Below are positions 26,620 through 34,766 of a stretch of 64,000 bases of DNA, in pieces. The notes beneath the pieces were generated by a model that ran no database searches, had not been told where the DNA came from, and saw only the letters and a program-made list of their open reading frames with translations. The first letter of the stretch is position 1; the number at the start of each line of letters is the position of its first letter. A program made the translations under genes and the position numbers. This DNA is from Candidatus Saccharibacteria bacterium UBA1103 (lineage in GTDB: Bacteria; Patescibacteriota; Saccharimonadia; Saccharimonadales; Saccharimonadaceae), in assembly GCA_002313515.1 (NCBI GenBank), contig DCBQ01000002.1:1-64000 (forward strand). Reading direction: 5' to 3'.

Positions 26620-26668
26620 AACTCTATTGTAGCAGAGAAACCGGTAGTTTATGCTAAAATATCCAGTA

Positions 26669-27343
26669 ATGAATCAGTCGATCAATCCCGATGACTATGT
26701 TATTACGCGCAAACGCAAACTATACAAGTTTGCCGCCTTCCGAACGCTACCTAATTGCTACGACGAATCGGAGTGGCAAGATGCTAAGGTGGACGTGCTA
26801 AATAATGCACACGGTCTAACAGTAGAGGTGGGAGCTGGTACAGCTTTATTTTTGTCAAAGCTGGCGGCAGCTAACCCTGATCGGACTTATTTGGCAATCG
26901 ACCGTAAGTCGGACCGTTTGTATAAGGGTGCTAAGTGGGCTAGCGAGCAGAAGGTAAATAACATTAGTTATCTGTGGTCAGAAGCGCGCAACTTAAGCAC
27001 AATATTACCAGCTGGCACTGTGGAAAACCTGTGGATAACATTTCCAGACCCGTGGCCGCAAGAGTCTAATATTAAACATCGGCTAACTAATCAGGCGTTT
27101 TTGGCGGAGTATCATCGCCTGCTTAAACCGGGTGGTGTATTGGAATTCAAGACCGATAACACCCTGCTATTTGATTGGTCGGTCGAGCAGTTTGGTTCTA
27201 AGCTATGGCGAGTCGAACATCTGACCCATGACCTACACGGTGACGATATGGCGAGTAGCGATGCTAAGATTATGACAACTTACGAGGCGCGCTATGTGTC
27301 CGAGGGTAAGATTATTAACTACCTAAGAGCTGTGGCTAAATAG
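26669..27343 (+). CDS. trmB: tRNA (guanine-N7-)-methyltransferase
   Basis: A protein of 224 residues with the SAM-binding motif VEVGAGTALFL, the acidic YLAIDRKSDR, and the TrmB signature WITFPDPWPQ plus LEFKTDN. It methylates G46 of tRNAs. The start at 26669 (MNQSIN) is chosen over 26651 because the extended -10 TGCTAAAAT at 26652-26660 overlaps the longer start; the gap to 26669 is 8 bases. Confidence 0.93.
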   Translation: MNQSINPDDYVITRKRKLYKFAAFRTLPNCYDESEWQDAKVDVLNNAHGLTVEVGAGTALFLSKLAAANPDRTYLAIDRKSDRLYKGAKWASEQKVNNISYLWSEARNLSTILPAGTVENLWITFPDPWPQESNIKHRLTNQAFLAEYHRLLKPGGVLEFKTDNTLLFDWSVEQFGSKLWRVEHLTHDLHGDDMASSDAKIMTTYEARYVSEGKIINYLRAVAK

Positions 27344-27373
27344 TAGTTTGCGCTTGTGTTATAATTTAGGCAA

Positions 27374-28081
27374 ATGAAGTTAAAAATAGAAACCATTAAA
27401 TTGCCGACCGCTAAACGAGAGTCAAAGACCAAGAAGGATGGCTATAAGCGTATGGATTTGCATGTTAAGGCGGCGGCTAGTGCTTTTTTGACGCCTACGA
27501 CTGTACTAATCATATTATTAATAGTACTTCTTCCACTAACGGCAATTTTTCTTAGGCAGAACAATCTAAATATGGCTGAGTACCGCAATAAATTAGTGGA
27601 GGCTGATCAAACTGGTGATGCAGCGGCGGTACGACGTGCGGCCAAGCATCTACAGAACTACGTGGCGCATCATATGAATACGACTACTGGCCGCATTGCC
27701 TTGCAGACTTTGTACGACGAGAAGGCACAGGAAGTAATGAATGCGAATAAGCCAGTAGAGGTTGACGGTAGTCGCTATCAGTCGGCCACTGAGGAGTGTA
27801 AGCCATCGCTTCGGCGTAGTGGATATCGTGCTTGGGCGAATTGTGTAGCGGAAAAGGTAGGACTTAGTAGCGTTAATTCAATCTATCCCGACCAAAAGGA
27901 CTTGCCAGATCCAGATTTGTTCTATGTAGAATTTGTGCCAGCACGCCTTAGTTTTGACCTAGCGGGAATCTGCTTGATTCTATCGGCGCTTTGTTTGCTA
28001 CTGCTGATAATTAGGCTAATTTATTTGCTGGCTCGGCAGGTAATTGGAAAGCTGAAAAATAAGCAGTATATAAGGGGTTGA
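27374..28081 (+). CDS. Two-helix membrane protein of unknown function
   Basis: A protein of 235 residues: basic N-terminus, helix at about 38-60 (TVLIILLIVLLPLTAIFL), a 130-residue outer loop rich in Ala/Arg with two cysteines (EECKPS, ANCVAE), and a second helix at about 195-220 (ICLILSALCLLLLIIRLIYL). I recognise no family. Extended -10 TGTTATAAT (27357-27365) lies 8 bases before the ATG. It follows trmB on the same strand but has its own promoter. Confidence 0.65.
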   Translation: MKLKIETIKLPTAKRESKTKKDGYKRMDLHVKAAASAFLTPTTVLIILLIVLLPLTAIFLRQNNLNMAEYRNKLVEADQTGDAAAVRRAAKHLQNYVAHHMNTTTGRIALQTLYDEKAQEVMNANKPVEVDGSRYQSATEECKPSLRRSGYRAWANCVAEKVGLSSVNSIYPDQKDLPDPDLFYVEFVPARLSFDLAGICLILSALCLLLLIIRLIYLLARQVIGKLKNKQYIRG

Positions 28082-28132
28082 CAGTAGTATAACAGATAGT
28101 ATACCCTGTTAAATGTAAGTTAAAGGAGGAAA

Positions 28133-28351
28133 ATGGCAGCTTATACATATACCAACTCTAAGGGGGTGACCTACTACCTACACAAGAAGGATGTTATTCT
28201 GCGCGGCGGTCGCGAGCAGACAATCTATTTCTTTGCTAAGAAAGAAGGTGGCAAGAGCGGTAAAGAGACTCCAGTAGAGACTCTACCAGAAGGTCGCGTG
28301 GTTTCTGAGAATGTACGCAATGGCTTTCCAACTCTAAAGAAGCAAGCTTAG
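28133..28351 (+). CDS. Small basic conserved-looking protein of unknown function
   Basis: A protein of 72 residues, rich in Lys/Gly/Glu, with no helix or signal (KGVTYYLHKKDVILRGGREQ then FAKKEGGKSG). It has an excellent AAAGGAGG ribosome site and an intrinsic terminator just after it, so it is a real monocistronic gene that is probably well expressed. The charge pattern would suit nucleic acid binding, but that is a guess. Confidence 0.7.
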   Translation: MAAYTYTNSKGVTYYLHKKDVILRGGREQTIYFFAKKEGGKSGKETPVETLPEGRVVSENVRNGFPTLKKQA

Positions 28352-28381
28352 TTCTAGCTAGAGCTAAACTCTAGGTTACAA

Positions 28382-28408
28382 TAAACCCTCCCGCAAAGGG
28401 AGGGTTTA
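28382..28408 (+). terminator. Intrinsic terminator
   Basis: An 11-bp stem (28382-28392 with 28398-28408), GGGAGGG on the 3' side followed by TTTAATAAT. It closes the small basic gene and may also end the tRNA transcript from the other strand. Confidence 0.8.
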
Positions 28409-28416
28409 ATAATATC

Positions 28417-28492
28417 TGGTCGGGGCGACTGGGTTCGAACCAGTGACCAATCGGTTATGAGCCGACTGCTCTAACCACTGAGCTACGCCCCG
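28417..28492 (-). tRNA. tRNA with CAU anticodon (elongator Met or Ile2)
   Basis: 76 bases on the minus strand with encoded CCA. All arms fold: 7-bp acceptor (CGGGGCG with CGCCCCG), D arm GCTC/GAGC, anticodon stem GTCGG/CCGAT with loop CTCATAA, T arm ACTGG-TTCGAAC-CCAGT. The C1-G72 pair and the lack of three G-C pairs in the anticodon stem argue against initiator tRNA. The T-arm region resembles tRNA-Ile2 (lysidine-modified CAU) as much as tRNA-Met; sequence alone does not settle it. Confidence 0.93.
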
Positions 28493-28535
28493 TAATATAG
28501 TTAATTATAACATACTGCGTGATATAATAACGGTA

Positions 28536-28934
28536 ATGCCTAACAAAATAAAGAAATGGTTTAAGGATTTTTTAACACCAGCCAATGTGGTGCTATTGGT
28601 GTTGGCGGCTTTCGGCATTCTCTGGATGGTTATGACAATTGGTGTAATGAACCACAATTATGATTTGCAGCGCCAGGTAGACCAGGGAAGATTAGATAAT
28701 CAAGTTATGAAGCTGCAGAATGAGAATCTAAAGCTAGAACAGACGTATTACCAAACCGATGAATATTTGGACTTATCAGCACGATCGCTACTGGGGCGAG
28801 CTAATCCTGGTGAGCATATGGTTATCTTGCCGCGAACACAGGTGGATGAGACGAGCGAGACGAAGTCGACGGCTAATACTGGGGAGAAATCGAATATTGA
28901 CCAGTGGATTGATTTCTTGATGGGCAAGCATTGA
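28536..28934 (+). CDS. FtsB/DivIC-like septum formation protein
   Basis: A protein of 132 residues: short basic cytoplasmic start, one helix (VVLLVLAAFGILWMVMTIGV, about 15-36), a coiled coil (about 40-75, DNQVMKLQNENLKLEQTYY), and the typical ARSLLGRANPGEHMVILP segment, where DivIC/FtsB proteins have a PGE motif. It is predicted to act in the FtsQLB divisome complex. TGATATAAT at 28520-28528 ends 7 bases before the ATG, so the mRNA is leaderless. Confidence 0.75.
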   Translation: MPNKIKKWFKDFLTPANVVLLVLAAFGILWMVMTIGVMNHNYDLQRQVDQGRLDNQVMKLQNENLKLEQTYYQTDEYLDLSARSLLGRANPGEHMVILPRTQVDETSETKSTANTGEKSNIDQWIDFLMGKH

Positions 28935-28959
28935 TTATAATATGGTAAAATATACGGTA

Positions 28960-29409
28960 ATGGATAAGGAACGAACAGAGCGAGGATTTACAATTATTGA
29001 GCTAGCTGTAGTTTTGGTAATTATGGTGGTGCTAGCTGTATTCTTCTTCCTGCAACGAAACGAGCTGGAAACGTCTAATCGTGACCAGACGCGTAAAGCG
29101 GCTATTAATTCAATGTACTACGCGTTAACTGAAGGTTATTATAAAGAACATAAATACTATCCGCAGACTATTAGTCGGGATAATTTAAAGACGGTCGATC
29201 CATCGGTGTTTACCGACCCTGATGGCTATACCTTACACGGTGACCAGTGCACTTATACTGACTCAGATGGCAAGCAAGCAACCAATGGCGATTGTAACTA
29301 CAAATATTCAGCTTCGAAATGCGATAATGACGGCAAGTGCCAAGCCTTTAAGCTAACGGCCGATCTAGAAGCCGAGGCAGACTACACTAAGGAAGTCAAA
29401 GCTAAGTAG
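28960..29409 (+). CDS. Type IV pilin-like (prepilin) protein
   Basis: A protein of 149 residues with a class III prepilin signal: basic leader MDKERTERG, then FTIIELAVVLVIMVVLAV with Glu at +5. The rest is a small soluble domain with four cysteines (DQCTY, GDCNY, SKCDN, GKCQA) that could form two disulfides. The start at 28960 is set by TGGTAAAAT at 28943-28951, 8 bases upstream. It needs a prepilin peptidase and assembly ATPase, which are not in the window. Confidence 0.85.
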   Translation: MDKERTERGFTIIELAVVLVIMVVLAVFFFLQRNELETSNRDQTRKAAINSMYYALTEGYYKEHKYYPQTISRDNLKTVDPSVFTDPDGYTLHGDQCTYTDSDGKQATNGDCNYKYSASKCDNDGKCQAFKLTADLEAEADYTKEVKAK

Positions 29410-29430
29410 CTGAGGATCAGCCTGTAATAA

Positions 29431-29456
29431 AAATCAGCCCATGTCGGGGCTGATTT
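29431..29456. terminator. Bidirectional terminator
   Basis: A 10-bp stem AAATCAGCCC/GGGCTGATTT between the convergent pilin-like and PH-domain genes. Confidence 0.8.
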
Positions 29457-29465
29457 GATTATGTA

Positions 29466-30191
29466 TTATTTGCGAAAGCTACCTTTGCCGTAATGATAGC
29501 GAGTTGGCTCGCCTTCATCTACCTGTTGGACGACATGGTTAACTACATCGAATTGCACCTTAGGATTATCAACATAGGTAAATAGGTAAGTTTGCTCATC
29601 ACCTACGGTACTGAGACGGATCGAGCCATAGTTAAACATTAATTGCAACGGATTGGTTTGCACGACGCTACAGTCTTCGACGTGCTCTAGCTCCACGTTT
29701 TGCGACCGTACGGCAAAAGGCGTTAGTTGGATACGGGCAAATACGCGCTCGTTGGTAACTACGAAACGGTTGCCATTATAGACGTGGGTTGCCACTAATC
29801 CGCCTACTAATGGCAGCAGGAAGGCGGCTATTAATAGTAACATGGTCAGCATCATGCTCATATCGTCGGGCGACATAGAGTGCATGATGGCTACCATTGC
29901 TACCATAATAAAGAATACTAGCAGGGCAATACCCCAAATGCGAACCAAGCCAAAGAAGGAACGTTGAACATCGATGACTACATATTCACGCGGGCCGAAC
30001 TTAATATCGGGGTAATCATGAACGCTACGATCATGATCGGCTTGCTCACTAGCAGATAACGACGGTTCGTCATCTGGTGCAGGTGCCGGTGCGGGTTGCT
30101 GGGTTGGGGCATTCGTAGCCTGATAGACTACGCCATTATAAGTAATCTGCTGTGGAGTGCTGTTACTATTTGGTTGCTGTGACTTATCCAT
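29466..30191 (-). CDS. Bacterial PH-domain membrane protein
   Basis: A protein of 241 residues: a Gln/Pro/Ala-rich cytoplasmic N-terminus (about 1-75), two helices (about 88-112 and 122-145), then a bacterial PH domain (VVTNERVFARIQ, VELEHVEDCSVVQ, NYGSIRLSTVG). Proteins of this type are membrane-bound and of poorly known function. TGCTAAAAT lies 6 bases before the ATG. The gene is just upstream of ruvB's 3' end on the same strand, but with its own promoter. Confidence 0.8.
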   Translation of the reverse strand: MDKSQQPNSNSTPQQITYNGVVYQATNAPTQQPAPAPAPDDEPSLSASEQADHDRSVHDYPDIKFGPREYVVIDVQRSFFGLVRIWGIALLVFFIMVAMVAIMHSMSPDDMSMMLTMLLLIAAFLLPLVGGLVATHVYNGNRFVVTNERVFARIQLTPFAVRSQNVELEHVEDCSVVQTNPLQLMFNYGSIRLSTVGDEQTYLFTYVDNPKVQFDVVNHVVQQVDEGEPTRYHYGKGSFRK

Positions 30192-30209
30192 GTAATCATT
30201 TTAGCACAG

Positions 30210-31232
30210 CTAGATTTCGTGCAGTTTCTTCAGGTGTTCAATGGCGCGCGGCGTAATCATGCGGCCACGCGGAGTACGCTCAATAAAGCCGATTTGCAAT
30301 AGATAGGGCTCGTAGAAATCCTCGATAGTGCTAGCTTCGTCACCAGTCAGAGCGGCGATGGTATTTAGACCAACAGGGCGATTCTTATAATTATCATACA
30401 TGGCACGTAGCATCTGGCGGTCGGCGGGATCTAGTCCTAATTCATCGATTTCCAGCAGTCGCAGGGCTTTTTCGGCGGAGGTTTGGTCGATTCTACTATC
30501 GTTATGCACCTCGGCAAAGTCGCGTACGCGTTTTAATAGACGGTTGGCAATGCGTGGAGTCTGACGAGAGCGTGCAGCTAACAATTTTGCGGCCTCGTCG
30601 GTAATCTCGGCGTTTAAGATATTGGCACTACGCTTGATAATGCGCTCAATGTCATTAGCAGTATAGAACTCTAAGTGAAATAGGTGGCCAAAGCGGTCGC
30701 GTAAGGGTGCGGCCAGTGAGCCAGTGCGAGTGGTGGCGCCGATCACGGTAAAGTGAGGCAGATCAAGGCGCACGGAACGGGCAGCGGGACCCTTGCCAAT
30801 CACGATATCCAATTTAAAATCTTCCATGGCAGAGTACAAAATCTCTTCCACGGCGCGTGATAAGCGGTGAATCTCGTCAATAAATAGCACGTCGCCGTCC
30901 TGCAAGTTGGTCAAAATGCTAGCCAGGTCACCAGCGCGCTCAATGGCGGGTCCAGAGGTGACGCGCAATCCTGCCCCCATCTCATTAGCAATTACACCAG
31001 CCATGGTAGTTTTACCGAGTCCTGGCGGCCCATACAGCAGCACGTGGTCAATCGGTTCACCGCGCTTCTTGGCGGCGTCAATAGCAAGGCGCAGGTTGCG
31101 CTTCATGCGGTCTTGACCAATGTAGTCGGCAAAAGTTTGCGGGCGCAGTGTAATTTCCGTGCGCTCTTCCTCAGCCGCCGCCGGCGTATCTGGCTCGGGT
31201 GTGGTTGGTTCGACTACCCTTTGTATTCCCAT
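30210..31232 (-). CDS. ruvB: Holliday junction branch migration ATPase RuvB
   Basis: A protein of 340 residues, full length. Walker [10 protein letters not shown], Walker [10 protein letters not shown], sensor TVIGATTR, arginine finger region LRDRFG, and the C-terminal winged helix ending with [14 protein letters not shown]. The hexameric motor drives branch migration with RuvA. TATAAT at 31244-31239 is 6 bases from the ATG, so the message is leaderless. It is separated from ruvA by only 12 bases yet has this separate promoter, which lies across the ruvA 3' end. Confidence 0.97.
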   Translation of the reverse strand: MGIQRVVEPTTPEPDTPAAAEEERTEITLRPQTFADYIGQDRMKRNLRLAIDAAKKRGEPIDHVLLYGPPGLGKTTMAGVIANEMGAGLRVTSGPAIERAGDLASILTNLQDGDVLFIDEIHRLSRAVEEILYSAMEDFKLDIVIGKGPAARSVRLDLPHFTVIGATTRTGSLAAPLRDRFGHLFHLEFYTANDIERIIKRSANILNAEITDEAAKLLAARSRQTPRIANRLLKRVRDFAEVHNDSRIDQTSAEKALRLLEIDELGLDPADRQMLRAMYDNYKNRPVGLNTIAALTGDEASTIEDFYEPYLLQIGFIERTPRGRMITPRAIEHLKKLHEI

Positions 31233-31244
31233 GACTCTATTATA

Positions 31245-31811
31245 CTACCTCTGCTTCAGGGCTAATCTTACTTGTTCGGATACAGGTAGGTCAGATGGTA
31301 CATCTTTTAGTAGTGCAGTGGCGTCATTGAGATTGAATCCTAGGGCGATTAGGGCGTCCAATGCCTCACTATTGCCTGCTACGTTAATGGCGGTGCTGCT
31401 AGTGCTGGTGGCTAGTCCAACTTTGTCGTGCAAGTCCACGGCTACACGCTCAGCGGTTTTCTTGCCGACACCACTAGCTTTACTGATAAAAGCGGCATCA
31501 GAGTTAGCGATGGCATTACGCACGGCTTCGCTGTCGGCTAACGATAGAATGGCCAAGGCAGCTTTGGGGCCGACGCCCTGGACGGAAATCAATAACTCAA
31601 ACAGTCGCTTGCTAGCTAGTGAATTAAAGCCGTATAACTCCTCGGCGTTTTCCTTTACGGAGTGGAAGGTGTAGTATTTTTGCTCTGAACCGACCTCCAC
31701 CTGCTCGAGCTCACTGTTGGTTACGAAAACTTCATAGCCGATACCGTTGACATCCACGACCACGGTTTGGTTATCTTTCTCAATAATGTTTCCTTTGATG
31801 TATGCAATCAT
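31245..31811 (-). CDS. ruvA: Holliday junction binding protein RuvA
   Basis: A protein of 188 residues: N-terminal OB fold (MIAYIKGNIIEKDNQTVVVD), tandem helix-hairpin-helix motifs (LISVQGVGPKAALAIL, ISKASGVGKKTAERV), and domain III at the C-terminus that touches RuvB. TAAAAT at 31823-31818 is 6 bases before the ATG, without Shine-Dalgarno. Confidence 0.96.
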   Translation of the reverse strand: MIAYIKGNIIEKDNQTVVVDVNGIGYEVFVTNSELEQVEVGSEQKYYTFHSVKENAEELYGFNSLASKRLFELLISVQGVGPKAALAILSLADSEAVRNAIANSDAAFISKASGVGKKTAERVAVDLHDKVGLATSTSSTAINVAGNSEALDALIALGFNLNDATALLKDVPSDLPVSEQVRLALKQR

Positions 31812-31883
31812 ATAAATATTTTACTATAAATTTTGTCTCTCCTCTTAGTGGAAGGCGAGCGTTAACGTCGGGTGAGGTGATGA

Positions 31884-32390
31884 CTAATCTTTATTCTGCT
31901 TGTCTACTAGTTGTGACTGATGGGTCATCAGGTGGTGGGTGATGGCAGCAGCCATGGCATCGGCGGCGTCATCGGGCTTGGGCGTTTCCTTGAGGCCTAG
32001 CTGTATACGCGTCATCTCCATCACCTGCTTTTTCTCGGCACGGCCATAGCCGGTCATAGTCTGCTTAATCTGTAGGGGTGTGTAAGTGAAGCATTCTAGA
32101 TTATGCTGAGTAGCCACCAGAATTACCACGCCACGGGCTTCGGCCACGGAAATTGCGGTGGTAATGTTACGGTTAAAATACAGCCCTTCAATAGAAACGC
32201 AATCGGGATGAGTGCTTTCAATAATCTCGGTTAACGAGTCGTAAATATCAACCAAGCGGACGTGTAGTGGTGTGTGAGCCGGGGTGGCGACTACACCGCC
32301 GTCGATCAGCTTGGGCTTCTTGTAAGGCAAGAAATCAATTACTCCGAAGCCTAAAATGCCAGTGCCAGGGTCGATGCCTAATACTCTCAT
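31884..32390 (-). CDS. ruvC: Holliday junction resolvase RuvC
   Basis: A protein of 168 residues with the RNase H-like core MRVLGIDPGTGILGFGVI, catalytic acidic residues in GIDPG, SIEGLYF and the C-terminal PDDAADAMAAAITH. It nicks Holliday junctions held by RuvAB. The start at 32390 is chosen because the protein family begins there and TATAAT is 6 bases upstream; an open frame back to 32534 would add 48 residues before the conserved start. Order ruvC-ruvA-ruvB is conserved. Confidence 0.96.
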   Translation of the reverse strand: MRVLGIDPGTGILGFGVIDFLPYKKPKLIDGGVVATPAHTPLHVRLVDIYDSLTEIIESTHPDCVSIEGLYFNRNITTAISVAEARGVVILVATQHNLECFTYTPLQIKQTMTGYGRAEKKQVMEMTRIQLGLKETPKPDDAADAMAAAITHHLMTHQSQLVDKQNKD

Positions 32391-32453
32391 ATAGCTATTA
32401 TATAACGATTGTGATTGTGCTATGGCAATGCTTGTGTTAAACTGAATATAAAT

Positions 32454-34334
32454 ATGAAGACAAACATTATAAAAACCTTGGGGATAATGACAATGGCGCT
32501 GGCGATTGGTGTGGCTATAGGTGTTCCGGCACATGCGGCGGTGGACGATGACCAGCCGATTACCAATGAGCGCTGGGTCATTAGCGAGCTGGCCGAGTCG
32601 GATAGCGGCGATAAATATATCGAGTTCTACAATAACAGCACGAATGATGGCCTAGGTTGGGGCGACTACTTCGTGAACTTGCCGGTTGATAGTAAGCTAC
32701 TTGAATTGATGGAAGTGTTTGGATTTCAACACATCAAGCAGCACGCCTTTCGTGTGGTGAACTTGAGTGATAGCTGGTATTCTACACTAGCTTTTAACCT
32801 GTTAAAGACTTATGGTCTAGATGCCAATGCCTTTACAGAAATCGCTGACGCTTTAGAGGAAGAGGATGGCTACTCGTACCAGCGGTGTCTATACTACCAG
32901 GATGGTCAGCCACTAATGTCAAACAAGTTTTATTACGGCAAGAAGACCAAAGGCAAAGAAATTAATTGCAGTGATAGTTCAATTCGGCCGACGAATTTGA
33001 TGGAGCGAACCGGTGTGTGCCAGGGTTTGCGCTTAAACGAAATTGAGTCATACGAAGAAAATGACGAACAGTTTGTGGAGCTATATAATGCGACGCTACA
33101 GCCGATTAATCTAGGCAATTGTTATATCGCCAAGAGCAAGGACGAGGGCGCTAAAACTTATGCGCTAGATAACATAGAACTGGCCTCGGGTGAGCTATAT
33201 ACGCAGCCACTTAATGATTCGGATGCGGTGGAGCTGAAGCTAACCGAGAAGAGTGGCGAGGTGGCGTTAATTGATGGTGATCGGCGCACACTAGTGGATA
33301 GCGTTAAATACCGGGTAACTAGCGAGGACACCTCCTACGCACTGGGAGCTGACGACGAGTGGCATATGACCTACAATGTTACACCTGATCAGCCTAACGT
33401 GATCGAAGAATTAAAGCCCTGCGAGGAAGAGGGATATGAACGTAATCCGGATACTAACCGCTGCGTTAAATCAGCTGATGATAAGGAGTCAAGTGATCTC
33501 AGTTGGCTAGAAGAACTATTGGATATTAAAACTAGCAGTTCAAGCACCAGTGGGCTAACGCCTTGCAAAGAGGGCTATTACCGCAATCCTGCAACTAATC
33601 GGTGTAAGAAAATTACTAATAGTTCAGACAGTAGTACTGGCGCTAGTTCTAGCAGTTCTAATAGCTCTAATAGCTCCTCTAGTTCAGCCTTAGTGCCCTG
33701 TAAAACTGGCTACTATCGTAATCCCGCGACTAATAGGTGTAAGAAAATTGAATCGACTACTAGCGCAACGTCGACTAGCTCTCTGGCATCTTGTCCGACC
33801 GGCTATTATCGTAACTCCGAAACTAATAGATGTAAGAAGCTAACGACTACTAGCACTAGCTCAACGCTGACGCCGTGTAAGGAGGGCTATGAACGTAACC
33901 CCGAAACTAACCGTTGCCGTAAGAAAACTACCACTGATAGTACTAGTAAATTGACGCCGTGTAAGGAGGGCTACGAGCGTAATCCCGAAACCAACCGTTG
34001 CCGTAAGAAAACTAATGATGACGGTGATGCTAAATATCCAATCAAAACTACTGATCAGAAGGATGGTACTACAGAAGAGCAGGAAAGACGCAGCAACCTG
34101 ACCTTGATAATTGCCTTGGCGGTGGGTGGAGCGCTTTGCCTAGGCATAATCATCTGGCAGTACCGGGATTCCATTAAAAGGCGTTGGGATAAATTACGTG
34201 GTCGTAATGACAACATTGTGCAGATAGACGACTCACCGCAACCATCGGCTAATGATAATCCGTTATTCAAGGATAGTAGCCCTAAGGGAGACGACATAAA
34301 AGGTGATGACCCGGCACCGATTGAATTTAAATAG
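32454..34334 (+). CDS. Cell-surface protein with lamin-tail-like domains and six cysteine repeats
   Basis: A protein of 626 residues: signal peptide 1-29 (ending AHAAVDD), two lamin-tail-like segments (about 40-110 and about 190-310; ELAESDSGDKYIEFYNN and LNEIESYEENDEQFVELYN), then six copies of an 18-residue module PCxxGYxRNPxTNRCxK (about 321-520) spaced by Ser/Thr-rich linkers. A membrane helix (about 548-570) and a charged cytoplasmic tail end it. A type I surface protein is predicted. The start follows a TTGTGC/TAAACT promoter with 17-base spacing. It is divergent from ruvC. Confidence 0.75.
   Translation: MKTNIIKTLGIMTMALAIGVAIGVPAHAAVDDDQPITNERWVISELAESDSGDKYIEFYNNSTNDGLGWGDYFVNLPVDSKLLELMEVFGFQHIKQHAFRVVNLSDSWYSTLAFNLLKTYGLDANAFTEIADALEEEDGYSYQRCLYYQDGQPLMSNKFYYGKKTKGKEINCSDSSIRPTNLMERTGVCQGLRLNEIESYEENDEQFVELYNATLQPINLGNCYIAKSKDEGAKTYALDNIELASGELYTQPLNDSDAVELKLTEKSGEVALIDGDRRTLVDSVKYRVTSEDTSYALGADDEWHMTYNVTPDQPNVIEELKPCEEEGYERNPDTNRCVKSADDKESSDLSWLEELLDIKTSSSSTSGLTPCKEGYYRNPATNRCKKITNSSDSSTGASSSSSNSSNSSSSSALVPCKTGYYRNPATNRCKKIESTTSATSTSSLASCPTGYYRNSETNRCKKLTTTSTSSTLTPCKEGYERNPETNRCRKKTTTDSTSKLTPCKEGYERNPETNRCRKKTNDDGDAKYPIKTTDQKDGTTEEQERRSNLTLIIALAVGGALCLGIIIWQYRDSIKRRWDKLRGRNDNIVQIDDSPQPSANDNPLFKDSSPKGDDIKGDDPAPIEFK
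33415..34012 (+). repeat. Six cysteine modules, each about 54 bp, in a surface protein
   Basis: The module holds two cysteines, a GYxRNP core and TNRC. Copies five and six are nearly identical in DNA and so are the youngest; the first copy is the most divergent (extra Glu, Val at the end). The pattern suggests expansion from the C-terminal side. Confidence 0.85.
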
Positions 34335-34743
34335 TTGGCTTAATGATTTCAACCTCGCGCCCTTGGTCGGGCAGGTAGCTGAACTTGATAGTGGTATGGG
34401 GTGGTAAAATATCGCGGACGCCCTCACCCCATTCAATTACAGTAACTGCTTTGGGGTCGTCTAGGCTATCGGCTAGTTCCATGGCAACGATGCCGGGGTC
34501 GTTTAGACGGTAGAAATCGTAGTGATTGAGTACTAGGCCGTCGCGAGCAGGATAATTGCAGCTAATGGTGAAGCTGGGCGACTGTACAGCGTCAGTTACA
34601 CCTAGCCCTTTGGCCAAGCCATGGGTAAAAGTAGTCTTGCCGGCGCCTACGTCGCCCACTAATTCGAATATTTCACCACTCTTTAGCTTTCGGCCAATCT
34701 CATAGCCCAACTCAACCATGTCCTCTGCTGTCTCAATTTTCAT
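34327..34743 (-). CDS. tsaE: tRNA threonylcarbamoyladenosine biosynthesis ATPase TsaE
   Basis: A protein of 138 residues with Walker A GDVGAGKTTF, SPSFTI switch region and the VIEWGE motif. It is the ATPase that resets the TsaBD complex in t6A37 synthesis; a short TsaB is encoded at 52384. The -10 candidate TAAACT is 6 bases before the ATG and overlaps the divergent holA -10 box. Its stop region overlaps the end of the surface protein gene by 8 bases. Confidence 0.93.
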   Translation of the reverse strand: MKIETAEDMVELGYEIGRKLKSGEIFELVGDVGAGKTTFTHGLAKGLGVTDAVQSPSFTISCNYPARDGLVLNHYDFYRLNDPGIVAMELADSLDDPKAVTVIEWGEGVRDILPPHTTIKFSYLPDQGREVEIIKPTI

Positions 34744-34766
34744 ACTAATAGTTTACAATAGAATTA
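34744..34766. promoter_or_regulatory. Overlapping divergent -10 boxes of tsaE and holA
   Basis: The 23-base gap holds TAAACT on the minus strand (34755-34750, 6 bases from the tsaE ATG) and TACAAT on the plus strand (34754-34759, 7 bases from the holA ATG). The boxes share two bases, so polymerase can occupy only one at a time. Confidence 0.55.

Noticed and set aside
32391..32534. A longer RuvC with 48 more N-terminal residues
   Set aside because: The extra part precedes the conserved MRVLGIDPG start and would lie upstream of the TATAAT box that fits the shorter start.
33415..34012. Regularly spaced repeats that might be a CRISPR array
   Set aside because: The repeats are in frame, encode a cysteine module and vary in sequence; spacers are Ser/Thr codons.
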